The translations under genes were made by a program, and so were the position numbers. Source: JAEZHK01 sp964575255 (GTDB taxonomy: Bacteria > Bacillota > Clostridia > Christensenellales > Aristaeellaceae). From it: a stretch of 64,000 bases of DNA. Below, piece after piece: positions 34,826 to 43,371 of this stretch. Numbering within the stretch: the first letter of the stretch is position 1; each line of letters begins with the position of its first letter. The notes beneath the pieces were generated by a model that saw only the letters and a list, made by a program, of their open reading frames with translations, was not told where the DNA came from and did no database searches. The stretch covers positions 66,681-130,680 of the forward strand of contig CAZNPZ010000003.1 in assembly GCA_964575255.1 (NCBI GenBank), written 5' to 3'.

Positions 34826-36439
34826 ATGATCAGTGCACAGGGGGTATCCCTACAATACGGCGGGCGGGAGCTTTTCAAGGACGTGAACATTACGTTCACC
34901 GCGGGCAACTGTTACGGCCTGATCGGCGCCAACGGCACCGGCAAATCAACCTTTTTAAAAATCCTGTCCGGCGAACTGGAGCCGAACAAAGGAGAAGTAA
35001 CGGTGAAGCCCGGCGAGCGCCTCGCGGTGCTTCGGCAGGATCACTTCGCGTTTGACGAACATACCGCGCTGGATACGGTGCTGATGGGGCATATGCGGCT
35101 GCATCAGGTGATGGAAGCCAGAGAAAGCCTGTACTCAAAACCGGATTTTTCGGACGAGGACGGTGTGAAGCTCGCGGAACTGGAAGGCGAGTTCGCCGAG
35201 CTGGACGGTTGGAACGCCGAGCCCAACGCCGAGTCGCTTTTAAACGGGCTGGGCGTATCTGGGGAATACCACAACAAACTGATGGCCGAACTGGACGGGC
35301 CGCGCAAGGTCAAGGTGCTGCTGGCGCAGGCGCTGTTCGCGTCGCCGGACATCCTTTTAATGGACGAGCCGACCAACAACCTCGACATCCACGCGATCAA
35401 GTGGCTGGAGGAGTTCCTTCTGGACTTCCCCAACACCGTCATTGTCGTGTCCCACGACCGGCATTTTTTAAACCACGTCTGCACCCACATCGTAGACATC
35501 GACTTCAGTCGGATCCAGATGTACGTGGGCAACTATGACTTCTGGTACGAGTACACGCAACTCGCCGCGCGGCAGGCGCGGGATCAGCGCAAGCGCAACG
35601 AGGAGAAGGCGAAGGAACTGGAGGAGTTCATCCGCCGTTTCAGCGCCAACGCGTCCAAGTCCAAACAGGCGACATCCCGAAAGAAGCTGCTGGACAACCT
35701 GCAGATGGAGAACTTCAAGCCGTCCTCGCGACGCTACCCGTTCATCCATTTCGAACAGTCGCGCCCGGTGGGGAACGACGTGTTGTCGGTGAACGGCCTG
35801 ACCAAAACCGTCGGCGGGCGCAAGGTGCTGGACAATGTCAGCTTCATCATCCGACCGGGCGACAAAGTCGCCTTCGCCGGGAAGGACGAACTGGCGCGGA
35901 CGACGCTGTTCCAGATCCTGATGGGCGAACTGGAGCCGGACGCGGGTGGGTTCACCTGGGGCGTCACCACCTCGCAGGCGTATTTCCCCGCCGACAACGC
36001 TTCGTACTTTGACGGCGTTACGCTGTCACTCATCGACTGGCTGAGGCAGTTCTCCGAGGACAAGCACGAGGTCACGGTGCGCGGCTGGCTGGGGCGGGTG
36101 CTGTTCTCCGGCGAGGAAGCGGTGAAACCCGCGCGGGTGCTGTCCGGTGGCGAGCGTGTGCGCTGCATGCTGGCCCGGATGATGGTCTCCGGTGCGAACG
36201 TGCTGATCATGGACGAGCCGACCAATCACCTTGACCTCGAAGCGATCACCGCGCTCAACGAGGGCATGGTGGACTTCAAGGGCACGCTGCTGTTCACCTC
36301 GCGCGACCACGAGGTGATGCAGACCGTGGCCAACCGCGTGATTCAGATCCTGCCCGGTCAGCTCATCGACCGGCGCGAAACGTACGACGAATACCTCGAT
36401 TACCTGGACGCAAACGCGCCGGAGCTTGAGGACGCCTGA
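34826..36439 (+). CDS. ABC-F family ATPase (YbiT/YkpA-like)
   Basis: 537 residues with two ABC domains and a charged linker (~235-290) rich in Arg/Lys/Glu, the ABC-F arm that contacts ribosomal P/E sites. NBD1: Walker A IGANGTGKSTFL, a degenerate signature (LDGPRKVKVLLAQAL in place of LSGGxxxR) and Walker B ILLMDEPTNNLD. NBD2: Walker A is degenerate (AGKDELARTTLF lacks the GKT/S lysine pattern), the signature LSGGERVRCMLARMM is intact and Walker B is LIMDEPTNHLD. So one composite site looks active and the other dead. It probably acts in translation. Start ATG has AAGGAGAC. Confidence 0.92.
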   Translation: MISAQGVSLQYGGRELFKDVNITFTAGNCYGLIGANGTGKSTFLKILSGELEPNKGEVTVKPGERLAVLRQDHFAFDEHTALDTVLMGHMRLHQVMEARESLYSKPDFSDEDGVKLAELEGEFAELDGWNAEPNAESLLNGLGVSGEYHNKLMAELDGPRKVKVLLAQALFASPDILLMDEPTNNLDIHAIKWLEEFLLDFPNTVIVVSHDRHFLNHVCTHIVDIDFSRIQMYVGNYDFWYEYTQLAARQARDQRKRNEEKAKELEEFIRRFSANASKSKQATSRKKLLDNLQMENFKPSSRRYPFIHFEQSRPVGNDVLSVNGLTKTVGGRKVLDNVSFIIRPGDKVAFAGKDELARTTLFQILMGELEPDAGGFTWGVTTSQAYFPADNASYFDGVTLSLIDWLRQFSEDKHEVTVRGWLGRVLFSGEEAVKPARVLSGGERVRCMLARMMVSGANVLIMDEPTNHLDLEAITALNEGMVDFKGTLLFTSRDHEVMQTVANRVIQILPGQLIDRRETYDEYLDYLDANAPELEDA

Positions 36440-36724
36440 TCACTCGTAATACCAGGCGTCCCGCTTGGTGTCGTCCGGCTGGACGAAGTCGTCCCGGCCT
36501 TCGGCGACGCGCTGTTCGACGTACCGGGCGAGGTCTTTGGCGCGCTTGAAACTGGACGCGGCCTCGTCGTGAATCGTGATTTTGAATCGGCGCTCGCAGG
36601 CGAGGAACAGCTTTCCCAGGCTGACTGCGTCCAAAGAGCGCCACAGCTTTGTCTCCGGCGTGATCAGTTCCTCGTCCTGCCCCAAAATCTCCGAAATCAG
36701 GCGGCGGATCGTCTGCCAGGTCAT
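36440..36724 (-). CDS. Acyl-carrier-protein-like small protein
   Basis: 94 residues. The layout is that of an ACP: TIRRLISEILGQDEELITPET (helix 1 and loop), RSLDAVSLGKLFLACERRFKI (around the phosphopantetheine site, helix 2), ITIHDEAASSF, and AKDLARYVEQRV (last helix). The DSL motif of ordinary ACPs reads R-S-L here: the Ser is kept but the Asp before it is Arg. A ~20-residue tail (GRDDFVQPDDTKRDAWYYE) is unusual. It starts in the stop of the HelD gene (4-bp overlap), so it is made with HelD. No acyltransferase or synthase is near. Confidence 0.65.
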   Translation of the reverse strand: MTWQTIRRLISEILGQDEELITPETKLWRSLDAVSLGKLFLACERRFKITIHDEAASSFKRAKDLARYVEQRVAEGRDDFVQPDDTKRDAWYYE

Positions 36725-39006
36725 GCGTTCTGCCCCCCTTCGGTTTTCCCGGTCAGTGAGTACAGGTTCAGCCGATGCAGTGCGCGCGTGCAGGCGACGT
36801 AGAGTAGCCGCCTTTCGCCCGCGGCTTCGTACCGATCCGCGTCCAGTACCAGCACCGCGTCAAACTCCAGCCCCTTTGATAGTTGTAGCGGAATTACAAA
36901 CGCGCCCGTCGTCTCGCCTGCGGTGTCGGAATCGATCAGCCCGATACCCGGCAGTGCTTTTCTGAGCGGTTCGTGCCAACGACGCGCGTCCCGCGCCGTC
37001 CTGGCGATCAGCGCGACAGACTTCAGGTTCTTCTCACGGCAGACGGCGGTTTCCGCCGCGATCAGCCTGATCAACGCCGCCGGGTCTTTCGCGCGATGTT
37101 CTGCCGGCAGATCGCCGCTCCGGTTGAAGCTTTCGATGCTGCCGGGATTCTGAAGATACTTCAGGCTGAATTCCAGAATCTCGCGCGTGCAGCGAAAGCT
37201 CTTGGTCAGTTCCACCAATCGCGCGCTGCGGCGGTTCAGCGTTGCGGAAATCGTTTCGTACAGCGTTCTGTCCACGTTCCGCTCCAGCGCCTGGTTGACG
37301 TCGCCCAGCACCGTGAACCGCGCCCTTGGGAACAGCCGGTTCAGTACGCTGTACTGCACCGGGTCGTAATCCTGCGCCTCGTCCACCATCACCTGCCGGA
37401 TGCGCGCGAAGCGGGTAGAGCCTTCCATCGCCAGCGCAAGGTATGCGATGGCTGTCGCGTCCTCTAGCGGCAGGACCGGCGCGGACAGCGCGCGCTTCGT
37501 GCTTAGAAGGATGTCGCGCAGGCTTTCGGGGAGGGTCAGCCCATCGGCCAACCGCCGGAACGCGCGCTCGTCCGAGACCAGCGCCCCATACAGCGCGCGG
37601 GGATCGAGCCGTGTGAACGCGCGAATTTGTCGCGCGAGGATCGCGGATTCCAGGATGGAGTAGCCCCGCGCGCACGCCTCAAGCTCGGTAGCGTGCCTGG
37701 GATCGCGGCGCGCGTAGCGGATCAGCTTCGCCATACGCGTTGGCTTCCGCGTATGGATGCCGTCCCAGAGCGACGACGCCATCTTCCGGAGCCGAATGCC
37801 CAATGGTTCCATGCCGCCCCGCAGCGCGCGCTGCTTGAGTTGCTGGCGCGTGGCGACGATCCGACCGCCGTAGTATACGTCCTGAAAGCCGATGTGGCGT
37901 CGGGGGATGACTTTTAAAAACCGATCCAGCACTTCGCGGAACGCTTCGGAAGTCTTGAACCGCATCGAGTCCCGTGCGATCGGCCGATCGGAGTCCGCGA
38001 GGCCCAGGCGCTCGAACCGCTCGCCGCGCGTTTCGATCCTGATACCGCCGAGGGTTTTTGAAAGCAGTTGCTCCAGCGTCTCCGTCGCGACGCTCATCTC
38101 ATTCAGTTCAGGCAGTACGCCGCGGATATACCGCTCGAACAGGTGGCTCGGCGACAGGATCAGGATGTCGTTCGCCGAAAGCGGGTTTGAAAGCCCCTCG
38201 TACATCAGGTAAGCCACGCGGCTGAGCGCGATGGAGGACTTGCCGCTGCCCGCCGCGCCCTGCACCATCAAAAGCTCATGCTCCGTGTCCCGGATCGCGA
38301 GATCCTGGTCGCGCTGAATCGTCTCCACGATGGCCTTCATCCGAGGCGACGCGTTCTGAGACAGCATGCCGCGCAGGAGCTGATCCTGAACCTCCGCCTC
38401 GGCGTCGAAGAAGTATTTCAGTTGCCCGCCGCGGATTTCAAACTGCCGCTTCAGCGCGACCGTCCCGTGGATACGCCCGCCCGGCGCATCGTAGTATACC
38501 CGACCCGTGCCGAAGCGGTAGAAGACGCTGGCGATGGGTGAGCGCCAGTCGTGTATGTAGATTTCATGGGTCAGGTCGTCCTTCAGTGTGGCGCGGCCGA
38601 TGTACACCCGCTCGGCGTCCCCATCGTCAAACCGAAAGTCGAGGCGCGCGAAATAAGGCGCTTCCAGCACGCCCCGAAGCGCCTGAATCCGCCTGAGCCG
38701 CATCTTACGCGTGGTTTCGCGCACATTCAGCGGCTGGGCGAACTGGTTGAGGTTGGCGAGTTCTTCAAAATTCTCCGAACCCCAGAGACTTCCGAACATC
38801 TGCGCGGCCTGTTCGCGCATTTCCCGGCGGGATTCGGTCAGCGACTCGCCCTGGCGCGCGTACTCCCGTTCAGCCTCTCGCAGCTGCGATTCCGCGATTT
38901 GGAGAATCCGCGCGAGATGCCGCCGTTCCGCTTCCAACGTCTGCTCGTATCCGTCCAAACGGATCCTCGCCCCCTTATACTCGATTCGTAAGGCATAGGG
39001 TAACAC
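36721..39006 (-). CDS. helD: HelD-type superfamily 1 helicase (RNA polymerase recycling factor)
   Basis: 761 residues. The N-terminal ~70 residues form a coiled coil (LEAERRHLARILQIAESQLREAE), then comes the HelD-specific region (YIGRATLKDD, IHDWRSPIASVFYRFGTGRVYYDAPGG). The UvrD-like ATPase has Walker A VQGAAGSGKSSIALSRVAYL (~246-265), motif II VDEAQDYDPVQYSVL, motif III VLGDVNQAL and, at the end, YVACTRALHRLNLYSL. HelD removes nucleic acid from stalled RNA polymerase using ATP. GTG start at 39004-39006 with GGCGGAATC; the start is not certain. Confidence 0.9.
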   Translation of the reverse strand: MLPYALRIEYKGARIRLDGYEQTLEAERRHLARILQIAESQLREAEREYARQGESLTESRREMREQAAQMFGSLWGSENFEELANLNQFAQPLNVRETTRKMRLRRIQALRGVLEAPYFARLDFRFDDGDAERVYIGRATLKDDLTHEIYIHDWRSPIASVFYRFGTGRVYYDAPGGRIHGTVALKRQFEIRGGQLKYFFDAEAEVQDQLLRGMLSQNASPRMKAIVETIQRDQDLAIRDTEHELLMVQGAAGSGKSSIALSRVAYLMYEGLSNPLSANDILILSPSHLFERYIRGVLPELNEMSVATETLEQLLSKTLGGIRIETRGERFERLGLADSDRPIARDSMRFKTSEAFREVLDRFLKVIPRRHIGFQDVYYGGRIVATRQQLKQRALRGGMEPLGIRLRKMASSLWDGIHTRKPTRMAKLIRYARRDPRHATELEACARGYSILESAILARQIRAFTRLDPRALYGALVSDERAFRRLADGLTLPESLRDILLSTKRALSAPVLPLEDATAIAYLALAMEGSTRFARIRQVMVDEAQDYDPVQYSVLNRLFPRARFTVLGDVNQALERNVDRTLYETISATLNRRSARLVELTKSFRCTREILEFSLKYLQNPGSIESFNRSGDLPAEHRAKDPAALIRLIAAETAVCREKNLKSVALIARTARDARRWHEPLRKALPGIGLIDSDTAGETTGAFVIPLQLSKGLEFDAVLVLDADRYEAAGERRLLYVACTRALHRLNLYSLTGKTEGGQNA

Positions 39007-39117
39007 GATTCCGCCGAAAAGAACAGTCTTGTAGTTTTTCGCGGAACACGATATAATAATAGTGGGAAAAGGCGCTCGTCTAGCGACGGACGCCCTATTG
39101 TTATCCCGAATGATCGG

Positions 39118-40050
39118 TTATTCTGATTTCGTCAGCGGCATCTCGAAAACAAGTTCTGTCAGCGCAACGCCCCACGCGTCGCTGACCGTCTCCGACACTT
39201 TTCGGAATCCTGCTTTCTCGTACATGCGGATCGCAGTGGTCTGGATGTCCGTCGTGATCAGGAAAATCTTCCGGTATCCGCATTCTTTTGCGAATCGGAG
39301 CGCCCCGTCCATCAGCCGCCGCCCGAGGCCCAGCCCCCGGAAATCTGGGCGCAACAGGAACCAGCGAAGCTGCGCGACGCCGTCGGAATGCCCCACGACC
39401 GCGATCGCGCCGACCATCTGCCCGCCTGATTCCGCGAACCAGATGCGATCCTTCGCCGGATCGTAGGCGGTCAGGAATTCATAGAGCGTCTTGCACACGT
39501 AGCCTTCGAAAATGTGGTTGTAGCCGTGCTCCTTTTCGTAGATCCAGCCGTGCATTTGGATCAGCGCGCCCGCGTCACCGGGCCTCAGGTCGTGCCGGAT
39601 CGTGACGGGCGGGTTTTCGCCGCCAGAAAGGTAGCGCTGGATGCGCTCCATGCTGTCTGTCAGATCCGTCCGCTGTGATGGATTCAGCTTCTCGATCAAC
39701 GAACGCGATTGCCCGTCCGAGCGCCCGCTGAGCCAACGGAGCGTTTCCTGCCCTTTCTCAGTCAGGCGGATCGGATGCAGCCGCCCGTCCTCGCTGGATC
39801 GCATGCGTTCAGTGAGACCTTTTTTCTCAAACTGCTTCAGGATGCGGCTCAGGTAGCCGGGATCGACGTTCAGACGCCTCGTCAGTTCCTTTGCCGTGCA
39901 GGCGTCCGCCTCGCCCAGTTCGTAGAGAACCCGCGCCTCGGTCAGAGAGAATTCCGTCTCCAGCAGATGCCTGTCCAGAAGCCCCAGAAGGTTTGTGTAG
40001 AAGCGGTTGAACCGGCGTATTTTCAGGATCTCCGTTTCGGCCTGGGACAT
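39118..40050 (-). CDS. MarR transcription regulator fused to a GNAT acetyltransferase
   Basis: 310 residues. Residues ~1-150 are MarR-type winged helix (TEARVLYELGEADACTAKELTRRL, GYLSRILKQFEKKGL, RTEDGR-like wing SSEDGRLHPIRLTEKG). Residues ~160-310 are GNAT with acetyl-CoA loop RPDFRGLGLGRRLMDGALRFA and YEKAGFRKVSE. The fused type is common in Bacillota and actinobacteria; the acetylated ligand may be the one sensed. ATG 40048-40050 is chosen (GGGAG 8 nt upstream). A perfect palindrome lies on its own -35 box (40099-40111), so it probably represses itself and perhaps the divergent exporter. Confidence 0.93.
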   Translation of the reverse strand: MSQAETEILKIRRFNRFYTNLLGLLDRHLLETEFSLTEARVLYELGEADACTAKELTRRLNVDPGYLSRILKQFEKKGLTERMRSSEDGRLHPIRLTEKGQETLRWLSGRSDGQSRSLIEKLNPSQRTDLTDSMERIQRYLSGGENPPVTIRHDLRPGDAGALIQMHGWIYEKEHGYNHIFEGYVCKTLYEFLTAYDPAKDRIWFAESGGQMVGAIAVVGHSDGVAQLRWFLLRPDFRGLGLGRRLMDGALRFAKECGYRKIFLITTDIQTTAIRMYEKAGFRKVSETVSDAWGVALTELVFEMPLTKSE

Positions 40051-40082
40051 GGAAGACACTCCCTTGTATTGTGGATAATGGC

Positions 40083-40111
40083 ATTGTAACGCGGATGATT
40101 GACATAGTCAA
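40083..40111 (-). promoter_or_regulatory. Promoter of the MarR-GNAT gene with overlapping palindromic operator
   Basis: Minus strand -35 TTGACT at 40106-40111, 17-nt spacer, -10 TACAAT at 40083-40088. TTGACATAGTCAA at 40099-40111 is a perfect 13-nt palindrome covering the -35 box, a likely MarR dimer site. Confidence 0.75.
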
Positions 40112-40162
40112 CTATTGGACCGTGAAGATTACGCACTTTTCTGGCGCGCCGAACGGTGATTG

Positions 40163-40191
40163 TTGACACGCGCGCGATGTTCGGGGATAAT
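40163..40191 (+). promoter_or_regulatory. Promoter of the Thr/Ser exporter operon
   Basis: -35 TTGACA at 40163-40168, 17-nt spacer, -10 GATAAT at 40186-40191. GGAGGGG and ATG 40213 follow. Confidence 0.65.
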
Positions 40192-40212
40192 GGGCGTACC
40201 GGAGGGGTGCGT

Positions 40213-40974
40213 ATGGAGGATGGTTTCAATCTGAATCAGGTGGCTCGGGTGGCGCAGCTGGCCGCGCGGCTGATGCTGGCCAACGGCGGCGAAACCTACC
40301 GCGCGGAGGAAACCGCGCGGCACATCGGCCGCGCGTTCGGCTACGAGACGGAGGCCATCGCGTTCCCAACAGGCCTCATGCTGACGGTTGGCGATGAGCG
40401 GTGCCGGATCGCGCGGGTAGACCGTATGCGGGTGGACTTCACCAAGATCGACCGCGTCAACGCCGTCTCCAGAGAATTGGTTGGCGGTACGCGTACGCTT
40501 GCGGACGCGGAGGCGGCGCTTACCGCGTTGGACGCGCGCCCCGCGATGGGGTGGTTCAAACAGAGCGCGATCGCCGCTGGGTCGTCGCTGATGTTCGCGG
40601 TGATGTTTGGCGGCACGCCGTATGACATGATCTCGGCGGGCGCGTGCGCGTTTTTCTCCCAAACGGTGACGGGTTTACTAAAAGACGAGGTAGGGCTGCC
40701 GCTGATCAATCTCGTGGGCGGGTTTCTCGCGGCGCTGACGGCGCTGGTCCTGTCGAGGGTGTTTTTCCTTGGCGACGTCAACCGGATCATCATCTCGGCG
40801 ATGATGCCGCTGTTGCCCGGCCTCGCGTTCACAAACGCGATCCGGGACTCCATGCGCGGCGACCTGGTTTCGGGCATGGCGCGCGCCGGGGAGGCGCTGA
40901 TCCGAGCGGTTGTGCTGGCGGCGGGCGCGGGCCTCGCGATCTCCGCGTGGATGCTGATCGGAGGCGGCGCGTGA
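40213..40974 (+). CDS. Threonine/serine exporter, large subunit (ThrE N-terminal domain type)
   Basis: 253 residues. The cytoplasmic N-terminal domain has LAARLMLANGGETYRAEETARHIG, FPTGLMLTVGD and RVDFTKIDRVNAVSREL, all ThrE/YjjP hallmarks, followed by five membrane helices from ~125 (FKQSAIAAGSSLMFAVMFGG) to the end. With the next gene (split ThrE) it should export threonine or serine. ATG 40213 has GGAGGGG 5 nt upstream; the track-length upstream ATG at 40156 lies before the promoter. The next gene starts within its stop codon. Confidence 0.9.
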   Translation: MEDGFNLNQVARVAQLAARLMLANGGETYRAEETARHIGRAFGYETEAIAFPTGLMLTVGDERCRIARVDRMRVDFTKIDRVNAVSRELVGGTRTLADAEAALTALDARPAMGWFKQSAIAAGSSLMFAVMFGGTPYDMISAGACAFFSQTVTGLLKDEVGLPLINLVGGFLAALTALVLSRVFFLGDVNRIIISAMMPLLPGLAFTNAIRDSMRGDLVSGMARAGEALIRAVVLAAGAGLAISAWMLIGGGA

Positions 40975-41414
40975 TGGCGATGGCGATGCAGCTTGTGGGC
41001 TGCTTTTTCGCGGCGGCGCTGTTCGCGCTTCTGTTCCGGACGCCCGCGCGGCTGATCCTTCCGGCGTCCGTCGCGGCGGTCGCAGGCTTTGCGCTCAGCT
41101 TGTGGGCGGGCGCGCGGCTGAACGCGGAATGGGCGGGCATCTTCTTTGGGTCGCTGTTGTCTGCGCTGATCGGCGAGTGGATGGCGACGAAGCTTCGCGC
41201 GCCCGCGACCATCTTCCTGACCGTGTCGGTGATCCCGATGGTGCCGGGCGCGGGGCTGTACGATACAATGCTTGCGCTCGTTCAGAACCGGTACGCCGAC
41301 GCGGCGGCATCCGGCTCCGACACAATGCTCTCGGCCGGTGCGATCGCGCTGGGGCTGTCCATTGCCGCATCCGCCGCCTATGCGCTGCGCAGGGGGCGGG
41401 AACGGACACAGTAA
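40974..41414 (+). CDS. Threonine/serine exporter, small subunit (YjjB-like)
   Basis: 146 residues and four to five membrane helices, with FFGSLLSALIGEWMATKL and the VSVIPMVPGAGLYDTMLALVQ block typical of the C-terminal half of ThrE. The start ATG overlaps the last base of the previous stop (TGATG), so the two subunits are made together. A terminator follows at 41436. Confidence 0.9.
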   Translation: MAMAMQLVGCFFAAALFALLFRTPARLILPASVAAVAGFALSLWAGARLNAEWAGIFFGSLLSALIGEWMATKLRAPATIFLTVSVIPMVPGAGLYDTMLALVQNRYADAAASGSDTMLSAGAIALGLSIAASAAYALRRGRERTQ

Positions 41415-41435
41415 GCCCCCATTTATTTCCTGCGG

Positions 41436-41462
41436 CGAACCCTTCGCAGGGTTCGTTTTTGT
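41436..41462 (+). terminator. Terminator of the Thr/Ser exporter operon
   Basis: CGAACCC (41436-41442) and GGGTTCG (41449-41455) with a 6-nt loop, then TTTTTGTTTT. Confidence 0.85.
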
Positions 41463-41538
41463 TTTGCATTGTTTGGTCGGGGTAAGAAACAATAGGATGA
41501 AATGGGATCGTCGCAGTTTGGATCAACGGAGGATCGTG

Positions 41539-42216
41539 ATGAAAAGGCGGATTGCATATTTCGCAGTCTTGCTCTTGCTGCTTGCGGGCTGCGCCCGAAC
41601 CGGCATGAACGCCGCGCCGGTGGAAACGGACGGGGTCTCCTCGGCGACAAAGAGCCGATACCGGGAAGGAGAAGTCACCCAATACCAGGGCGCGCGGCTG
41701 GATCCCGCCGTCGGCCCCAGGGACAATTCCATCAAAGGCGTGCAGCGGGTGGACATTGCAGACTACCGCTTGACGGTCGACGGGCTGGTCGATACGCCTC
41801 TTTCGCTGACCTACGAGCAGGTGAAGGCGTTTGACGCCTATGAGCGAAAAATCACCCTCCACTGCGTGGAGGGCTGGGACGCTACGGTGCTCTGGAAGGG
41901 CGTACTTTTGGAAGACGTCCTGAAAAAAGCCGGGGCAAGGCCGGGTGCGGTGACGGTGATCTTCACCGGCATCGATGGGTATACCACGTCGCTGCCGCTG
42001 TCCGCAATTGAGGAGAAGCACCTGATCCTCGCCTATGGGGCGAACGGGCTCGACCTGCCGCCTGAGATGGGGTATCCGTTCATCGTCGTTTCAGAGGATC
42101 GGCTCGGCTACAAGTGGGCGCGCTGGGTCAACCGGATCACGTTGTCGGACGACGCCGAGCACCGTGGCTATTGGGAACAGCGCGGCTACGACAACAATGC
42201 AAAGGTCGATGGGTGA
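41539..42216 (+). CDS. Molybdopterin-dependent oxidoreductase domain lipoprotein
   Basis: 225 residues. A lipoprotein signal with lipobox LAGC (Cys18) is followed by a sulfite-oxidase-type Mo cofactor domain. LHCVEGWDATVLWKGVLLEDVL (~108-129) contains the Cys (109) that would bind Mo. GYTTSLPLS, LDLPPEMGYPFIVVSED and YKWARWVNRI are further family blocks (MsrP/YedY-like). It lacks the dimerisation domain of sulfite oxidase and any heme partner, and no Mo cofactor gene lies in the window. The substrate is unknown. GGAGG lies upstream of ATG 41539; GTG 41536 is an alternative start. Confidence 0.87.
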   Translation: MKRRIAYFAVLLLLLAGCARTGMNAAPVETDGVSSATKSRYREGEVTQYQGARLDPAVGPRDNSIKGVQRVDIADYRLTVDGLVDTPLSLTYEQVKAFDAYERKITLHCVEGWDATVLWKGVLLEDVLKKAGARPGAVTVIFTGIDGYTTSLPLSAIEEKHLILAYGANGLDLPPEMGYPFIVVSEDRLGYKWARWVNRITLSDDAEHRGYWEQRGYDNNAKVDG

Positions 42217-42219
42217 TTT

Positions 42220-42801
42220 TCACAACAGCTCTGTGAACGCCTGCCTGCTGAAGGAGGCCAGCTTCGCGATGATTCGGGCGGTTTCCTCGGCGCTTCGGGG
42301 CATGTCCTCCAGAACCCACTGTTCGATGATCGCGACGATGCCGCTGGCGGTAAAGGTATAGAGGAGATCCATCTGCCCGCCTTCCTCGCGCATGCCCGCG
42401 TTTTTCCACTCGGCGATGCACAGGTCATGGGCAATGTTGATGATCCGTTTTAGAAACGCCTTGTCGCCGTGCTCCGAGAAGATCACCTTGCACAGGTCGC
42501 GGTTATTCTGGATGGACTGACAGATCTCCGTCAGCATCAGAAGGATGTTGCCATCGCTTTGGGTCATCACAAGCGTCCGGCGGATCTGATCGTACAGTTC
42601 GCCTTCGATGCTTTGAAGAAGCGCCACCGGGCTGTCGTAATGGACAGAGAATGTATTGCGGTTGATGTCGGCCCGGCGGCAGAGTTCTGTGGGTGTAATT
42701 TTGCTGATCGGCTTTTCGCGCATCAATTCCAACAGGCTGTCCCGGAGGAACATCTTCGTGTACATCACCCGGCGGTCCACCTTGATCCGATTCCGTTCCA
42801 T
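42220..42801 (-). CDS. TetR/AcrR family regulator
   Basis: 193 residues. The N-terminal helix-turn-helix has LRDSLLELMREKPISKITPTELCRRADINRNTFSVHYDSPVALL, the DhaS/TetR type; the C-terminal ligand-binding half (SFTASGIVAIIEQWVLEDM-like) is hydrophobic. ATG 42799-42801 is chosen (GGGAG upstream) over a TTG 21 bp earlier. Its stop faces that of the molybdopterin lipoprotein with 3 bp between. It lies downstream of the DUF2871 gene on the same strand; the target is unknown. Confidence 0.88.
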   Translation of the reverse strand: MERNRIKVDRRVMYTKMFLRDSLLELMREKPISKITPTELCRRADINRNTFSVHYDSPVALLQSIEGELYDQIRRTLVMTQSDGNILLMLTEICQSIQNNRDLCKVIFSEHGDKAFLKRIINIAHDLCIAEWKNAGMREEGGQMDLLYTFTASGIVAIIEQWVLEDMPRSAEETARIIAKLASFSRQAFTELL

Positions 42802-42882
42802 GCGAATTTTCTCCCTGCTCAAGCCGCATATACGCGTTTGATGACGGGTTGAAAACGCGATTCTCCCGATAGGATGCTCTGG

Positions 42883-43305
42883 TCAGGTCTCGGAGCGAAG
42901 ACTTCTCATTACGGCGGTCAGCATCAGAAGAATGCCTGTCCCCAGCAGGATGTGACCGATGCCCGACACGCCGGAGATGGACATGTCAAGGCTTCTGGAA
43001 ACGGGGTTCGCTGCGGTATCTGAAAGTCCTCGGGCAAAAAGCCCCGCGCCGGTGATGTTGAGGCCGATGTTGTAGACCCACAGGAACGGCTTCATGACCT
43101 TCTGCCCGGAGAGGTGAAATGTTTTCTCCAGCAGCAGAAGGATCAGGAACAGGAACATGCCCAGGACAAAATAATGCGTGTGCAAGACTGAAAGCGTTGT
43201 CAGTCCCTCGAACCCGATCGCGCGCGTATATTCCCGATAGAAAACGCCAAGCACCATTGCGACAACTGCGTAGATGATGGAAAACCTCGCGTATTTCCGG
43301 AGCAT
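42883..43305 (-). CDS. DUF2871 membrane protein
   Basis: 140 residues and four helices (~5-25, 38-60, 70-92, 108-132). His residues sit in SVLHTHYFVLGM and GIGHILLGTG, positions that could bind heme or metal as in small NnrS/cytochrome-like proteins, though this is only a resemblance. ATG 43303-43305 has GGGAGGG upstream. It lies 66 bp after the PNPOx-like gene. Confidence 0.82.
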   Translation of the reverse strand: MLRKYARFSIIYAVVAMVLGVFYREYTRAIGFEGLTTLSVLHTHYFVLGMFLFLILLLLEKTFHLSGQKVMKPFLWVYNIGLNITGAGLFARGLSDTAANPVSRSLDMSISGVSGIGHILLGTGILLMLTAVMRSLRSET

Positions 43306-43371
43306 TTCGCATCCCTCCCGTATGAGATACATTTAACCATGCCGCGCCTCGTGAAACTGTCCATTGGATTA

